64,000 bases of DNA from JBCCCJ01 sp039029315 (GCA_039029315.1 JBCCGK010000072.1:1-64000); one strand, 5' to 3'. Shown: positions 42,810 to 53,022, counted from the stretch's first letter. Program-made: numbers and translations. Notes: generated from the sequence alone by a model not told the origin.

Positions 42810-44168
42810 CTAGGCCTCGACCTTGTTTTTGGATTTGGACAGCAGTTGACTCAATTCCTCCAGCGACTTGCCTTTGGTTTCCGGCATCATGAATAGCACA
42901 AACAAGAGTTGCAGCACCATCATGAACGCAAAGAAGGCGAAGATTGGCCAGGGATTGTCTTTAAAGATTCCTTGATCTGCATCCAGAAAGATGGGTGTGA
43001 GCAAGGTGATCAAGGCCGCAAATACCCAATGTGTACCGGAGCCCCATGATTGCCCAAATGCACGGACCTTGTTGGGAAATATCTCTGAGATGAAGACCCA
43101 GATCACAGCTCCCTGTCCGATCGCATGGGAGGCGATGAACAGGAGGAGGAAAAACAGCATGAAATTGGCGCTTGCGGCGCTGGCAAAGGAATATGCCACC
43201 ATTGACAATCCAAGAATGTAGCCCAGAGAGCCGATCAGCATCAATTGTTTTCTCCCAGCCCGGTCTATCAAATACATTCCAAGAAGAGTAAACAACAGAT
43301 TGACCACCCCGATGGAGGTCGAACTGAGCAGAGATTCTGCAGTAGCCAAGCCTGCACGCTCAAGAATCTCTGGCGCATAGTAGAGGACAAAATTGATGCC
43401 CGATAGCTGATTGAAGAAAGCCAGCAAGAATGCCAACATCAGCGGCCAGTTGTATTTGCCTGAAAATATCCCGCTGGCTTTGGTGCTTTGTTGGTCTTGT
43501 TTGATGGCTTCGATCTCTCCTTGTATCTGATCCGTGCCATGGAGACTTTTCAGTACTTCAGCTGCGGCAGCCTCATCGCCTTTTTTCAGGACCAGCCACC
43601 GTGGACTATTGGGGACACCCAACACCAGGAAGGTATAGATGATGGCAGGAACTGCTTCTACTCCCATCATCCAGCGCCAGTCATTGGCACCGCCGACCCC
43701 ATCTAGCAAATAGTTGGAAAAGAAGGCAATCAGAATCCCAAAGACGATATTGAATTGGTACAGGGCAACCAGACGACCTCTGCGAGATGCCGTGGAGATT
43801 TCAGAGATATAGGTAGGCGCTGCAACTGATGAGGCCCCTACGCCTAATCCACCAATGAATCTAAAAAAGGAAAAAGAATACGGGTCCCAGGCAATTGCTG
43901 ATCCAATTGCGGAAGCTGTATAAAGTACGCCAATCCAGAACAGAGTCTTTTTTCGACCGATCCTGTCACTGGGGATTCCCCCGAAGAGTGCCCCAATCAC
44001 TGTGCCCCAAAGGGCCATAGACATGATGAAGGTGCCGTGAAAAAATGGCGTGGTATTCCAGAGTTCCTTTATCGGTTGGTTGGCCCCGGAGATGACGACT
44101 GTGTCAAATCCAAACAGAAATCCAGCCGCTGCAACGGTAATGGACCAGTAAAGAAGTTTGTTACGCAT
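42810..44168 (-). CDS. Sugar porter family MFS transporter (probable fructose or sucrose permease)
   Basis: About 452 aa from ATG 44168 (MRNKLLYWSITVAAAGFLFGFDTVVISG); ATG 44198 would add ten residues. Twelve transmembrane helices. Sugar-porter hallmarks: GFLFGFDTVVISG in helix 1, DRIGRKKTL between helices 2 and 3, the STASRRGRLVALYQ loop, NSPRWLV (family PESPRWL), QLSGINFVLYYAPEI in helix 7, DRAGRKQLM and the C-terminal PETKGKSLEEL. The substrate is inferred from the GH32 gene that follows. Uptake is probably H+-coupled. Confidence 0.9.
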   Translation of the reverse strand: MRNKLLYWSITVAAAGFLFGFDTVVISGANQPIKELWNTTPFFHGTFIMSMALWGTVIGALFGGIPSDRIGRKKTLFWIGVLYTASAIGSAIAWDPYSFSFFRFIGGLGVGASSVAAPTYISEISTASRRGRLVALYQFNIVFGILIAFFSNYLLDGVGGANDWRWMMGVEAVPAIIYTFLVLGVPNSPRWLVLKKGDEAAAAEVLKSLHGTDQIQGEIEAIKQDQQSTKASGIFSGKYNWPLMLAFLLAFFNQLSGINFVLYYAPEILERAGLATAESLLSSTSIGVVNLLFTLLGMYLIDRAGRKQLMLIGSLGYILGLSMVAYSFASAASANFMLFFLLLFIASHAIGQGAVIWVFISEIFPNKVRAFGQSWGSGTHWVFAALITLLTPIFLDADQGIFKDNPWPIFAFFAFMMVLQLLFVLFMMPETKGKSLEELSQLLSKSKNKVEA

Positions 44169-44267
44169 GAGTAGGAGGAGTTTAGATCGTTCAAGCATAG
44201 AAGATTCTGCAAACTCCCCCCAAAATCGTAATTTTTTCGAGAAATGGAAGAATTCTTCTCCCCTTTC

Positions 44268-45272
44268 TTATCCGTCATTTTCCCTTTCTGCAAGTAAAAA
44301 CAACTCATGCAATTTCTGTTTGAGTGTTTCTTTCTGTATGAGTTGGGTTTTATATTCTGCTACCAGCGCAGGAGACAATTGTCTGCTGAGTGCATATTCT
44401 ACGACTTCCTCATCTTTGCTTTTACACAAGATAATCCCAACACTAGGGTTCTCATGAGCTTTGCGTACATCTCTATCTAGTGCTTCAAGATAAAAATTAA
44501 GCTATCCGAGGTGTTGAGGTTTAAAGTGTTCGATTTTTAACTCTATGGCGACCAGGCATTGTAGTCCACGATGAAACAACAAGAGATCAATGTAGAAATC
44601 TTCCATGCCCACCTGTACTCGGTATTCTTGTTCGACTAAAGAAAAATCTTTTCCCACCTCCAGGATAAAAGCTGATAAATTGTATAAGATGGCCTTTTGA
44701 ATATCCTTTTGGGTATGCTGAAGTGGAAGTTGTAAAAATTCCAATACATAAGGATCTCGGAATACTTCTGAAGCAGCAGGATGAGCTTCAGTTAGAGCTG
44801 TAGACAATGAAGGCTTTCCCAATTGGCTCCTTTCATAAAGAGAGGATTTGATCTGACGTTCAAGTTCTCTAGTTGAATATCTTTCCTGAATCGTTTTTTG
44901 CAAATAGAATGTTCTCTCCTTGTGGGTGTTGGCTTGAGAGATAAGGATTTTGTGATGGGTCCAACTGATTTGTGTCCGCAGCGCGGACACTTTTGAATCC
45001 TCTTGGTAGGTCTCATAAAACTGTTTCATCCGGAAAAGGCCCCGTCTGTTAAATCCTTTTAGGTCTGGATGCTGTTTTTCCAAATAATCTGCCAATGATT
45101 GGACAACTCCATCTCCCCATCTGGATTGAGAAACTCTTTGATGGATGACCTTGCCTATGTTCCATTATAACTCAACTAATTGTTGATTGACTAAGCGTAG
45201 AGCTTGATTTCTTGCAGAAGCGATCATCTGACTGATCTCCTCAAATTCCTGATGGTAAACCGACTTGTTCAT
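44268..45272 (-). pseudogene. DUF1016/YhcG-type PDDEXK nuclease with two in-frame stop codons
   Basis: A 335-codon frame runs unbroken except for two stop codons: TAA at 45165-45167 (in the segment NQQLVEL-stop-WNIGKVI, where the family has Tyr) and TAG at 44502-44504 (HLG-stop-LNFYLEALDR, where the family has Lys). Both are one-base changes from the expected codon; there is no frameshift and the sense codons on either side continue the family sequence, ending KLHELFLLAERENDG. The N-terminal helical domain has WGDGVVQSLADYLEKQHPDLKGF; the nuclease half has DFYIDLLLFHRGLQCLVAIELK, the D...ExK active site. Members are found in restriction-modification or toxin-like settings. The original product would have been about 334 aa; the middle part alone (44502-45095) lacks the last helices. 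Recently inactivated. Confidence 0.8.
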
Positions 45273-45365
45273 GGCGAAATAAAATGCTGAAAATACTCAA
45301 TTTCAACATTTTCTCCCGAATGCTCAACAAGATTTGACTTCCAACAAAAATGTTGAGAAGAACAA

Positions 45366-45986
45366 TCAATCAACAATCACACTGAAATCCTTGCCGATGA
45401 CATAGGAAGTTGTGCCATCACTGCCACCGCCAACGCCTGTATAGCCATTTCGAAAAAAGCTACTGCCTCCCCCATTTCTTCTGCCTCTTCCTTGTGCATA
45501 TTGAGCTGCCTGGACGAGATTTCCCATCATAGGTCCTCCTTCCAAGCCATAGTTGCCATAAGCATCCAACCAATAACGACCCGCATAGACTGGACCGAGA
45601 GATTGCAAATATCGGAGTTCTTGCATATGAATACTTCTGCCATTGATGACAACATTGGTCATGGCACCGGAAGCATTGTATTTCAGTTTGCCACCAAGAT
45701 TCATATTCGGAAGAATGTAGCCCACAGTAGGGCCGCCTATATATCCCCAGAGTCCGGCGCGGGCATCATACCAATATTTTCCAGACAGAATCTGGATGCC
45801 ATATTGGCGCTCAAAAGCCTGAAGGGTGGATTCGGGCACGCGTTGATCATTGACGATCACTGTGCGCTTCTGCTGGGAATAGGCACGATTAGGATAAGAC
45901 GAATAGGTCTGGGCATTGCTATCTGTTCCATAGCTGCAAAAAATGATGAGGCAAAAGCTACAAAGAAGAAGGATTCGGTTGTTCAT
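45366..45986 (-). CDS. Secreted protein with two WYDA-GG repeat units
   Basis: About 206 aa from ATG 45986, which starts a signal peptide (MNNRILLLCSFCLIIFCSYG..NAQ). The mature part has two copies of a unit around GKYWYDARAGLWGYIGGP and GRYWLDAYGNYGLEGGP, separated by a Gly/Asn-rich stretch. No family recognised; the repeats look like short beta hairpins. The N-terminal part includes SYPNRAYSQQ, rich in Ser/Gln. Stands alone. Confidence 0.7.
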   Translation of the reverse strand: MNNRILLLCSFCLIIFCSYGTDSNAQTYSSYPNRAYSQQKRTVIVNDQRVPESTLQAFERQYGIQILSGKYWYDARAGLWGYIGGPTVGYILPNMNLGGKLKYNASGAMTNVVINGRSIHMQELRYLQSLGPVYAGRYWLDAYGNYGLEGGPMMGNLVQAAQYAQGRGRRNGGGSSFFRNGYTGVGGGSDGTTSYVIGKDFSVIVD

Positions 45987-46117
45987 AAGGATGAATTGTA
46001 AGTTTTCCTTATGTGTCGGGAAAGCCTTCTTACATATCACCCAGAAAGAACAAAATTCCTTTGCCTCCAGCTTGGAAGAGGCAAAGGATATGCTGTTAGT
46101 CCTGATTGAATCGCTGT

Positions 46118-46558
46118 TTATTTGGTCGCAGCTCCTTTCACAACGTTCATGAGTCGTTTGTGGAGACTGATCAATTCTGCTGGAACTTTTTCAGTGTTGG
46201 ATTGGTCCCAAACCACATGCTGACCTTTGTTATTTTCCTTGATGTCAACAAAGGAGTACATATTGCCCGGTCTGCTGAAGCTCAGTTTGTTCAATTCATG
46301 CTCATCGATATAATCAAACAGGGCCTTCACCGACTTTTTTGGCACCTTTTTCATTTTTTCAAAAGGCACATTGAGATCTGCCTTGTGAAACAACTGTCCA
46401 TTATCCAGGAGGCAATAAGTATCCACCGCACCTGTAAAACCACCGCCTCCACCAAATACGATTTGTCTTTGTTCATAGGAGTCGGGCGTGTATTGTTGGG
46501 ATTTGCAGGAAAACATCACCAGAACACAAATAAAAGCAGGAAGGATGAATGTACGCAT
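46118..46558 (-). CDS. Small lipoprotein of unknown function
   Basis: About 146 aa from ATG 46558 (MRTFILPAFICVLVMFSCKSQ), with a lipobox before Cys18. An earlier ATG at 46591 would overlap the transporter gene and put residues in front of the signal. The mature part resembles the FGGGGGFTGAVDTYCLLDNGQLF / VFDYIDEHELNKL kind of small Bacteroidota lipoproteins; no function known. It follows the symporter gene directly (25 bp from this start), so the two are probably cotranscribed. Confidence 0.7.
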   Translation of the reverse strand: MRTFILPAFICVLVMFSCKSQQYTPDSYEQRQIVFGGGGGFTGAVDTYCLLDNGQLFHKADLNVPFEKMKKVPKKSVKALFDYIDEHELNKLSFSRPGNMYSFVDIKENNKGQHVVWDQSNTEKVPAELISLHKRLMNVVKGAATK

Positions 46559-46583
46559 GAATGGTTTGAGATAAAGGATCAGA

Positions 46584-47963
46584 CTATGCAATGAAAATGG
46601 TGTAGACGTTCACAATGAAGATGATGCCCAGAACTACTGGGAGAATATAAGTGATGAGAAGGTTGATGGCTTTTTCTAGCCTGGAACCTATATAGGAGGG
46701 ATTGCCCTGTGCCACCTCTTCGGAGAGTTTGGCTGTTCCCCATCTTCTGGAGATAAAGATACACATCAGCAGCCCCCCTAGCGGGAGACTCACCACCGTG
46801 AAGGTATCTGCCACAAGGTCCAGAAAGGTATTGTTGGGCGCATGAAGGAAGGGGAGGGGAGGGATCAATGCATTGTCTCCCTGTGACATCATGCTTGGAA
46901 GTCCCAAAGCGAAAATGACACTCGACAGAACGATGACCGACTTGGCCCGAGACCATTTTTTCTCATCCACAAAATAAGAAACCGGCACCTCCAGGAGAGA
47001 AATCGTAGAGGTCAGAGCTGCTACACACAGTAACAGAAAGAAGGTTCCCCCAATGAAGCGTCCTAAAAAGGGACCCATTTGCTCAAAGATTCCGGGCAAA
47101 ATCACAAATACCAAACCAGGTCCACTGGCTTCAGGTGCTTCTCCCTGAATGAATACCAGGGGCAACATCAACAAACCTGCCAGGAAGGCGACAGCCGTAT
47201 CTGCTGTTGTCACGATTGCAGCAGAACTGGTGATATTATCTTTTTTGGAGATATAAGATCCATAGGTGATCAATGCGCCCATCCCCAGAGACAGGGTAAA
47301 GAAGGCATGACCCATGGCCGAATTGATCGTTGGTAGGGTAAGTTTGCTGAAATCAGGTGTCAGATAGTATTCAATCCCCAGGCCAGCATTGGGTAAGGTC
47401 AGGGCAAAAATGATCAAGCCAATCAAAATGACAAACAAAATCGGCATCAATAATTTGGCGGCAAACTCAATTCCCTTTTGGACTCCTCGCCAAACCACAA
47501 ATCCTGTAACCACCATAAAGGAAAGAGAAAAGAAGAACACATTGGAAATGTCAGAGATATACGCACCAAAAAACTGCCCATAATTTTCTTCTGCCAGCAG
47601 ATCCCCAAAGGAGACTTGCAGGAAGTATCCAAATGCCCAGCCGGCAATCACATTGTAAAAAGACAGAATCATGACTCCACATATCACACCCAATAGCCCA
47701 ACATATGCCCAGTTTTTGCCGCCTAGTTTGTTATAAGCACCAAATGGATTGGAGGAGGTATTGCGACCCATGGCGATTTCACCGACCATGACCGGAAAGC
47801 CTATCAAAAACACAAAAATGAGATAGAGAAACAAAAAGGCACCGCCACCATTTTGTGCAGTCTCATAAGGAAATTTCCAAATATTGCCGAGTCCTACAGC
47901 TGAACCTGCCGCGGCTGCGACAAAGCCTATGCGACTGGAAAAACCGGATCTTGAGTCAGACAT
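46584..47963 (-). CDS. Sodium-dependent transporter of the neurotransmitter:sodium symporter (SNF) family
   Basis: 459 aa with about eleven transmembrane helices. The family signature in helix 1 is complete: SRIGFVAAAAGSAVGLGNIWKFPY, with the unwound GNIWKFP site that binds Na+ and substrate, and GGGAFLFLY. GIGMGALITYGSYISKKDNI in helix 6 and EVPVSYFVDE in helix 8 also fit. Bacterial members such as MhsT and LeuT import amino acids with Na+; the substrate here cannot be told. A small lipoprotein gene follows. Confidence 0.9.
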   Translation of the reverse strand: MSDSRSGFSSRIGFVAAAAGSAVGLGNIWKFPYETAQNGGGAFLFLYLIFVFLIGFPVMVGEIAMGRNTSSNPFGAYNKLGGKNWAYVGLLGVICGVMILSFYNVIAGWAFGYFLQVSFGDLLAEENYGQFFGAYISDISNVFFFSLSFMVVTGFVVWRGVQKGIEFAAKLLMPILFVILIGLIIFALTLPNAGLGIEYYLTPDFSKLTLPTINSAMGHAFFTLSLGMGALITYGSYISKKDNITSSAAIVTTADTAVAFLAGLLMLPLVFIQGEAPEASGPGLVFVILPGIFEQMGPFLGRFIGGTFFLLLCVAALTSTISLLEVPVSYFVDEKKWSRAKSVIVLSSVIFALGLPSMMSQGDNALIPPLPFLHAPNNTFLDLVADTFTVVSLPLGGLLMCIFISRRWGTAKLSEEVAQGNPSYIGSRLEKAINLLITYILPVVLGIIFIVNVYTIFIA

Positions 47964-48031
47964 AATGTGAGAAGGGTAAGTTAGTTCAAAGTATTGGGAG
48001 TAAAACAGGCAAGAAATATACAGAAAAATCC

Positions 48032-51000
48032 CTATTTCGCCCTATCAGCTCGTTTCCTTTCCGATTTCCCTTTGGTCGTCTTGTCTTTTTCCTCCCGGTT
48101 TTCCAAGCCAACACTGCTTTTGATTCCACTGAGCAATGCTTGAATCCAGTGGGAGAAAAAGATTTTGCTTTTGTCGATTTCGTATCGAATCCGGCCCACC
48201 CTGAATCGCCTCCTGGGATTGCGGGATTTGACGACCAGGGTATTGGCAATCGCACTCATCACCCGTCTCTTTTTGACAGAATCTTCCAATAATGAGGGAG
48301 CTTCAATTAATGCCACATTCAGATTGCGATATTCCATCCACATCCGGCCACGGCTTCGCCTGTCATTGGCTTGCCCATTGAAGCGGAGATTGTCCATCAG
48401 TCCACTCCGGACAGTGATAGAGGCTGATGGCTCCAGAATCGTATTCAGAACCTTGAGGGGCATTTTTTCCACAACGCCTGTATAGCTGTAGCGTCGGCTG
48501 GAATCCCCTAGCTGATAGGTAAATGTGGTAGAAAGCTTGCTTAATCCCATCAGATTTGCACTCGCTTGCAAGACCAGTTGAGGCTTTTTTTGACGATTCA
48601 GATTCAGGGAATCATTGCTTAATCCCCTAACGGAGGCCGTGAGATTATCAAAAAAGAAATGCCCGCGCTTATCAGAATTGGCAGGCTGTTCATAAAAATT
48701 CAGATGTCCTCCCTGGATTTTCACTGAATCGATAGAGAAGGCGATTGGAACATTGCGCAGCAAGTCCTGGAGAAGAGGAGGGCGTTTGTTGGGGTTTTCT
48801 TGATAGTTTCGGTTTTTTTCTACCAAAATCTCCAGACTGGACAAGGAAAGCTGATCCAAATCCAGGCGAGAGGCTGTCCACAGTTCGTGTACATTCAATC
48901 CCAAGCCTTCGAGATATGGCACCTTTAGATTCAATTGATCTTTTGTGTAGCCAAGGAGAGAAACATACTCATGAGAATCATAATTGGAGAAGAGCTGTAG
49001 CGAATCAATGAAGAGGTGCTCCCTCCCACTGGATAAGCCAATTTCCTTGGCCTGCAAGCTATATAAGCTATCCTGAATGGGGAGATGAAAGTCATACAGT
49101 CGAAGGTCTGTATTGTGTGCGTACAAAATCCGATCTGCGCGCATCCAGCCCAATGAATCCAATTCAAAGCCCTGAAGTCGAGCAGAAAAATCCGGGAAGG
49201 TCATAGGCTCGACTTTGGCATCAGAAGGCAATTGTTGGTCGAAGCTGCCATGCGTGAGCTGGATGTCCTTGATGGTCAACTGATCGAGATGGGGAATGAT
49301 CTTTTGGTAGAGGTCGAAGGCTTTCTTGTGTTGAGGCTGGTAGTGTTGGGTCGCAATAATCCTGGGCTCAAGGATCTTGATTCCTCCAAAATGGCCAATC
49401 CTGTTGAAATACAATTCCTCCGGATTGATCCCGCTGACTGTCAAGGTGGGAGCGAAGATTTCAAAAGAATGTGCGACATCCTGATTGGTTTTGGCTGTGA
49501 ACTGAGGAATCAAGTGAATATTCTGGGCAGAAACACTGGAATCTGCAGTAGACAAGGCAATATGATCCACCTGAATTTCATAGGTGCTGTCTGGCAACAG
49601 AAAGCTGTAATTGTCCACATCCATGCTCATGTCGATTTTTTCCGCATAGAAGGGATTGTTGGTTCGTTCCTGTGCAGTTGAATCCAACCGAAAATCAGAA
49701 ATTACAACAAGAACATCTTTGGCCGAAAACCCATTGGAAGAGCTGGTCTCTGTTTCATTGAAATCAAACTGTGCGTCCATTACAACAAAACTGCCAATCT
49801 CCAGTTCATTCAGTTGCTTGGAAATCAATCCATACAAATCGCTTTGGGCCAGAGAGTCGATTTGTTCTTTGTTGACTTCAGGATAATTGGTCAGGGAAAT
49901 GTGTGGGGAGGAGAGCTTCACTTTGTCTACCAGCAGCCGTTGATATTTGTACAATTCATAGGCATTCACCCCATCTATCTGGATCTCCGGCACACGAACA
50001 TGATACAGGTTGGGAGCCTTCAGATCTTCCAGAATGATCGTTTCTTGTTCTGGATGGAGAAATATGGTCTCCATATGGATTTTCTTCTCCTTCGTTGACA
50101 ATTCCAGATGCTCAACATCGATTTGGTGAATGGCATCGGATAGCGGAAAGGAAAAATGATCCAGCGACAATTGGATATCATCCGAATAGAAGAGATTGTT
50201 GGGACCAATGTGGGTAATCGAATCCAGCGAAAAATTGCGAATATTCACACTGATTGCAGGAAGATTCAAGGGAGGAAGTGTGTCCCCTCGGATGCGCTCG
50301 TATGAAAATGAGGCGGAATCTAACTGCAAGGTCCCAACGCGTAGCGCATGGAGCTTCCCCTCAATGAAAGGATAAAGATCGATGCTATCCAGTTCCGTAA
50401 AGACCAGTTCTTGTCTCTCCTGAATCTCGCTGTTCAGCAAAATCAATGGGTGATCCAGCCACAGACTATCCAAATCAAGCTCCCGCTCAAAGTATGCCTG
50501 ATTGACATCCAGCCCAGAGAATCGGATGTGCGGCACCAATACCTTCAGCCGGTGTTGGTTGGATTGACTCCCACCTCTGCTGATTCTGGCTTTGGGGATC
50601 AGCCAGACAGAGTCAGCAAAAATGGCAGAATCTGCGGCCGAAATCCCAATGTGTTTGGCCTGAACGGAATAACTACTATCAGGCAACTCAAAGGAGTATC
50701 CAGAAATATTGACATTCACATCGATATCATCTGCATAAAAAGGATTATTCGTTTGTTGCCGGGAGGAATCATTGAGTTGAAAATTGCGAATATGAACCCG
50801 GATGTCAGAAGCCGAGAATTCGTGTTTCAAGGGTTCTGGCTGGGTATTCAAAGAAAAATTCCCTTCTACAATCTGAAAATCCTCTACAGTAACCGATTCC
50901 AAATAATCTGACACCAATCCGTAGAGATCCGCCTGAGCCAGTGAATCGACTTGTTCTTTGTCTACTTGAGGATAGTTGAGCAGTTGAATATCCGGTTGCT

Positions 51001-52489
51001 GAATCACAAATGATTCTACCTCTACTTGCCGATCAAACCACAGCTGTAGCAGATCCAGTCCCTGAATGTCTACTTGCGGAATCGCCAACTGAATAACATC
51101 CTGCCCTTTGGATCTGGCTTCACTCAAGATTTCGGGAGTAGGCAGGAGTTGAATCGAATCTGTATGAAGCGTTTGTCCTCTGGTTGACATTGTCAATTCT
51201 TGTCCACTGAGCACATAATGATCATCAGACAACTTCATGAGAAAGCGATCCAGCGACACTTCCAGCTCATCTGCATAAAACATCCGTCTTTGAGGGGGCC
51301 CCAGCAAACTGGAGTCGAGACTGACATTGGACAGCATAAGTCCAATTCCTTCCAGATTCAGCCTGCGACTGATTGTGCCTGGTTCCGGGATTTTTTGAAA
51401 ATGTCCCTGCTCCACGATCAGACTATCGGTCTGTATGGCTCGGAGATAAGGCGAGAACAGGCGATACACATTTGCTGCTTCCAGGTCTTCCTCATTGACA
51501 GAATCTGCATTGACCTGCCCAATCTGGATCAGGTGTGGGGCCTCAAATCTGATGGCATCAAGATGAAGCAATTTGTCAACATAGATCTCATTGATATCCA
51601 GGCCCACTAACTCGATTGTGGGAATATGCAATTCGACCAGATTGGCTGGACGATTGCCCGCCTCCAGCCGCTGTCGGTACAGCCGGAAATTGGGCTGAAG
51701 CTGAACATCTTTTGCATAGATGCTTTTCTTCGAAGTGGATACCCCAAGCCGCTGCATCTGAATCGTATAGCTACTGTCCGCCAGCACATACGAATAGTCA
51801 TTCACTCCGACTTCTACCGATATATCCTTGGCATAAAAGGGGCGGTCGGGACTCGGACTTGTCATGGAATCGAGCCGAAATTCCTCCATCGTCACATCTA
51901 TATGATTGGCGACAAAAGAATTTTGGTTGAAATAATTCCCATCATTCAGCCGCAAGGTTCCCCCACCAATCCTCAAATGATCCACATAGATCCCCTTCAA
52001 TTCTGAAGGCAAGCGAGAAAACCATCCACCTGCAAGCAGGGAGTCCTGAAGAATCGTTTCTGGCTCTATTTCCTTTTTGCGATGGCTTGTAAGAGAAATA
52101 TCAGGAGAAAAAATCTCTACAGATCTGAGATGAATGACCCTGGATTGAAAGGCCGCAATCAAGTCCAGCCACTCCATCTCGATTTGTGGGATATTGATAT
52201 GGAGAAAGACCTCTCCCTGTTCTACAGCTTCTGCAAGCAGATCGAGTTGGGTGGTATCCAAACTCACCTGGATATTGGAGACCAACACCCGCCTTTGGAA
52301 GAGCTCCCAATCAATATCAATTTGTCTTAATTCATAGAGGCCATCAGTCTGGGAATGAAGCAGCTGCTTGAGTTGTCTTTCGAGAAGTGGTGCAAGGAGT
52401 AGGCTGATGAAGAGTTGGATCAGCAACAAAAGCGTAAGGCTCCCTCCCAGAAGCCTGATCAACCATTTTCTTCCCTTGTTGCTAGCCAT
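48032..52489 (-). CDS. AsmA-like large envelope protein with six internal repeats
   Basis: 1485 aa. One N-terminal transmembrane helix (about 11-33) followed by periplasmic beta-rich sequence to near the C-terminus (basic, ends KSERKRADRAK). The core is six diverged copies of a ~215-residue unit; each contains a phrase of the type NPFYAEKIDMSMDVDNYSFLL-PDSTYxIQ...LSTADSSxxA. The last ~250 residues (from NEDSLNLNRQKKPQLVLQAS) resemble the AsmA/DUF748 C-terminal domain. AsmA-type proteins form long hydrophobic grooves that carry lipid between the membranes; the function is inferred from architecture, not proven. Very long single-gene transcription unit. Confidence 0.75.
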   Translation of the reverse strand: MASNKGRKWLIRLLGGSLTLLLLIQLFISLLLAPLLERQLKQLLHSQTDGLYELRQIDIDWELFQRRVLVSNIQVSLDTTQLDLLAEAVEQGEVFLHINIPQIEMEWLDLIAAFQSRVIHLRSVEIFSPDISLTSHRKKEIEPETILQDSLLAGGWFSRLPSELKGIYVDHLRIGGGTLRLNDGNYFNQNSFVANHIDVTMEEFRLDSMTSPSPDRPFYAKDISVEVGVNDYSYVLADSSYTIQMQRLGVSTSKKSIYAKDVQLQPNFRLYRQRLEAGNRPANLVELHIPTIELVGLDINEIYVDKLLHLDAIRFEAPHLIQIGQVNADSVNEEDLEAANVYRLFSPYLRAIQTDSLIVEQGHFQKIPEPGTISRRLNLEGIGLMLSNVSLDSSLLGPPQRRMFYADELEVSLDRFLMKLSDDHYVLSGQELTMSTRGQTLHTDSIQLLPTPEILSEARSKGQDVIQLAIPQVDIQGLDLLQLWFDRQVEVESFVIQQPDIQLLNYPQVDKEQVDSLAQADLYGLVSDYLESVTVEDFQIVEGNFSLNTQPEPLKHEFSASDIRVHIRNFQLNDSSRQQTNNPFYADDIDVNVNISGYSFELPDSSYSVQAKHIGISAADSAIFADSVWLIPKARISRGGSQSNQHRLKVLVPHIRFSGLDVNQAYFERELDLDSLWLDHPLILLNSEIQERQELVFTELDSIDLYPFIEGKLHALRVGTLQLDSASFSYERIRGDTLPPLNLPAISVNIRNFSLDSITHIGPNNLFYSDDIQLSLDHFSFPLSDAIHQIDVEHLELSTKEKKIHMETIFLHPEQETIILEDLKAPNLYHVRVPEIQIDGVNAYELYKYQRLLVDKVKLSSPHISLTNYPEVNKEQIDSLAQSDLYGLISKQLNELEIGSFVVMDAQFDFNETETSSSNGFSAKDVLVVISDFRLDSTAQERTNNPFYAEKIDMSMDVDNYSFLLPDSTYEIQVDHIALSTADSSVSAQNIHLIPQFTAKTNQDVAHSFEIFAPTLTVSGINPEELYFNRIGHFGGIKILEPRIIATQHYQPQHKKAFDLYQKIIPHLDQLTIKDIQLTHGSFDQQLPSDAKVEPMTFPDFSARLQGFELDSLGWMRADRILYAHNTDLRLYDFHLPIQDSLYSLQAKEIGLSSGREHLFIDSLQLFSNYDSHEYVSLLGYTKDQLNLKVPYLEGLGLNVHELWTASRLDLDQLSLSSLEILVEKNRNYQENPNKRPPLLQDLLRNVPIAFSIDSVKIQGGHLNFYEQPANSDKRGHFFFDNLTASVRGLSNDSLNLNRQKKPQLVLQASANLMGLSKLSTTFTYQLGDSSRRYSYTGVVEKMPLKVLNTILEPSASITVRSGLMDNLRFNGQANDRRSRGRMWMEYRNLNVALIEAPSLLEDSVKKRRVMSAIANTLVVKSRNPRRRFRVGRIRYEIDKSKIFFSHWIQALLSGIKSSVGLENREEKDKTTKGKSERKRADRAK

Positions 52490-52950
52490 AGACGCCGCCT
52501 TTGGGTCCCAAAATACAACAGAATCTGGAATATGCCGAACATGAAGGCATCCAGATGATAGAGATTGGGGCCGTAAATAGAGACGTTAAGGGAGGATATG
52601 CTCCATTTTCTGTCTTGCTTCATGGGCATTTGAGGATTCTGGAGGGTGTTTTTTTTGTCAGTACTATTTAATTTCCGAAACAATGTGCAGTTTAGAACAT
52701 AGATCTTACCATTCGGAACATTTTGAGTGAAATATTTGGGGATGTCGGCCCACGCACGTGCGCTTGAGTATCACCAGATAAGAACTCCTCTTAACACTGT
52801 TTCATCAAAGGACCTGAGCATCCTTGTACACCTGTAATAGGATGGATGAATAATCATTCTTAACTGTCATTTTGAAAGGATGCGATCATCAAATGGAATG
52901 GACAGAATGAGAAGGGCATGGAAGTAAGTAAGGGGACACAATTATTTGTG

Positions 52951-53022
52951 AGGGAAATAGTGGGCATAGGGGAAATACGGGAGAACTCTTACCAATCAAG
53001 CCATTATATGCCCTATTTCCCT
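52951..53022. repeat. Inverted repeat, 16-bp arms
   Basis: Arm 52951-52967 and arm 53007-53022 are complementary over about 16 bases except for one inserted base, spaced by 39 bp. The arms read GGGAAATAG(T)GGGCATA / TATGCCCTATTTCCC. It may be the remnant of a short element. Confidence 0.5.

Noticed and set aside
42810..44198. Alternative start of the sugar porter at 44198
   Set aside because: Gives ten extra residues (MLERSKLLLL) before the family's usual first helix; ATG 44168 fits better but the point is not settled.
44502..45095. Intact shorter PDDEXK nuclease gene instead of a pseudogene
   Set aside because: The frame is continuous with family sequence on both sides beyond the two stop codons, so the short frame is only the middle part of a longer gene.
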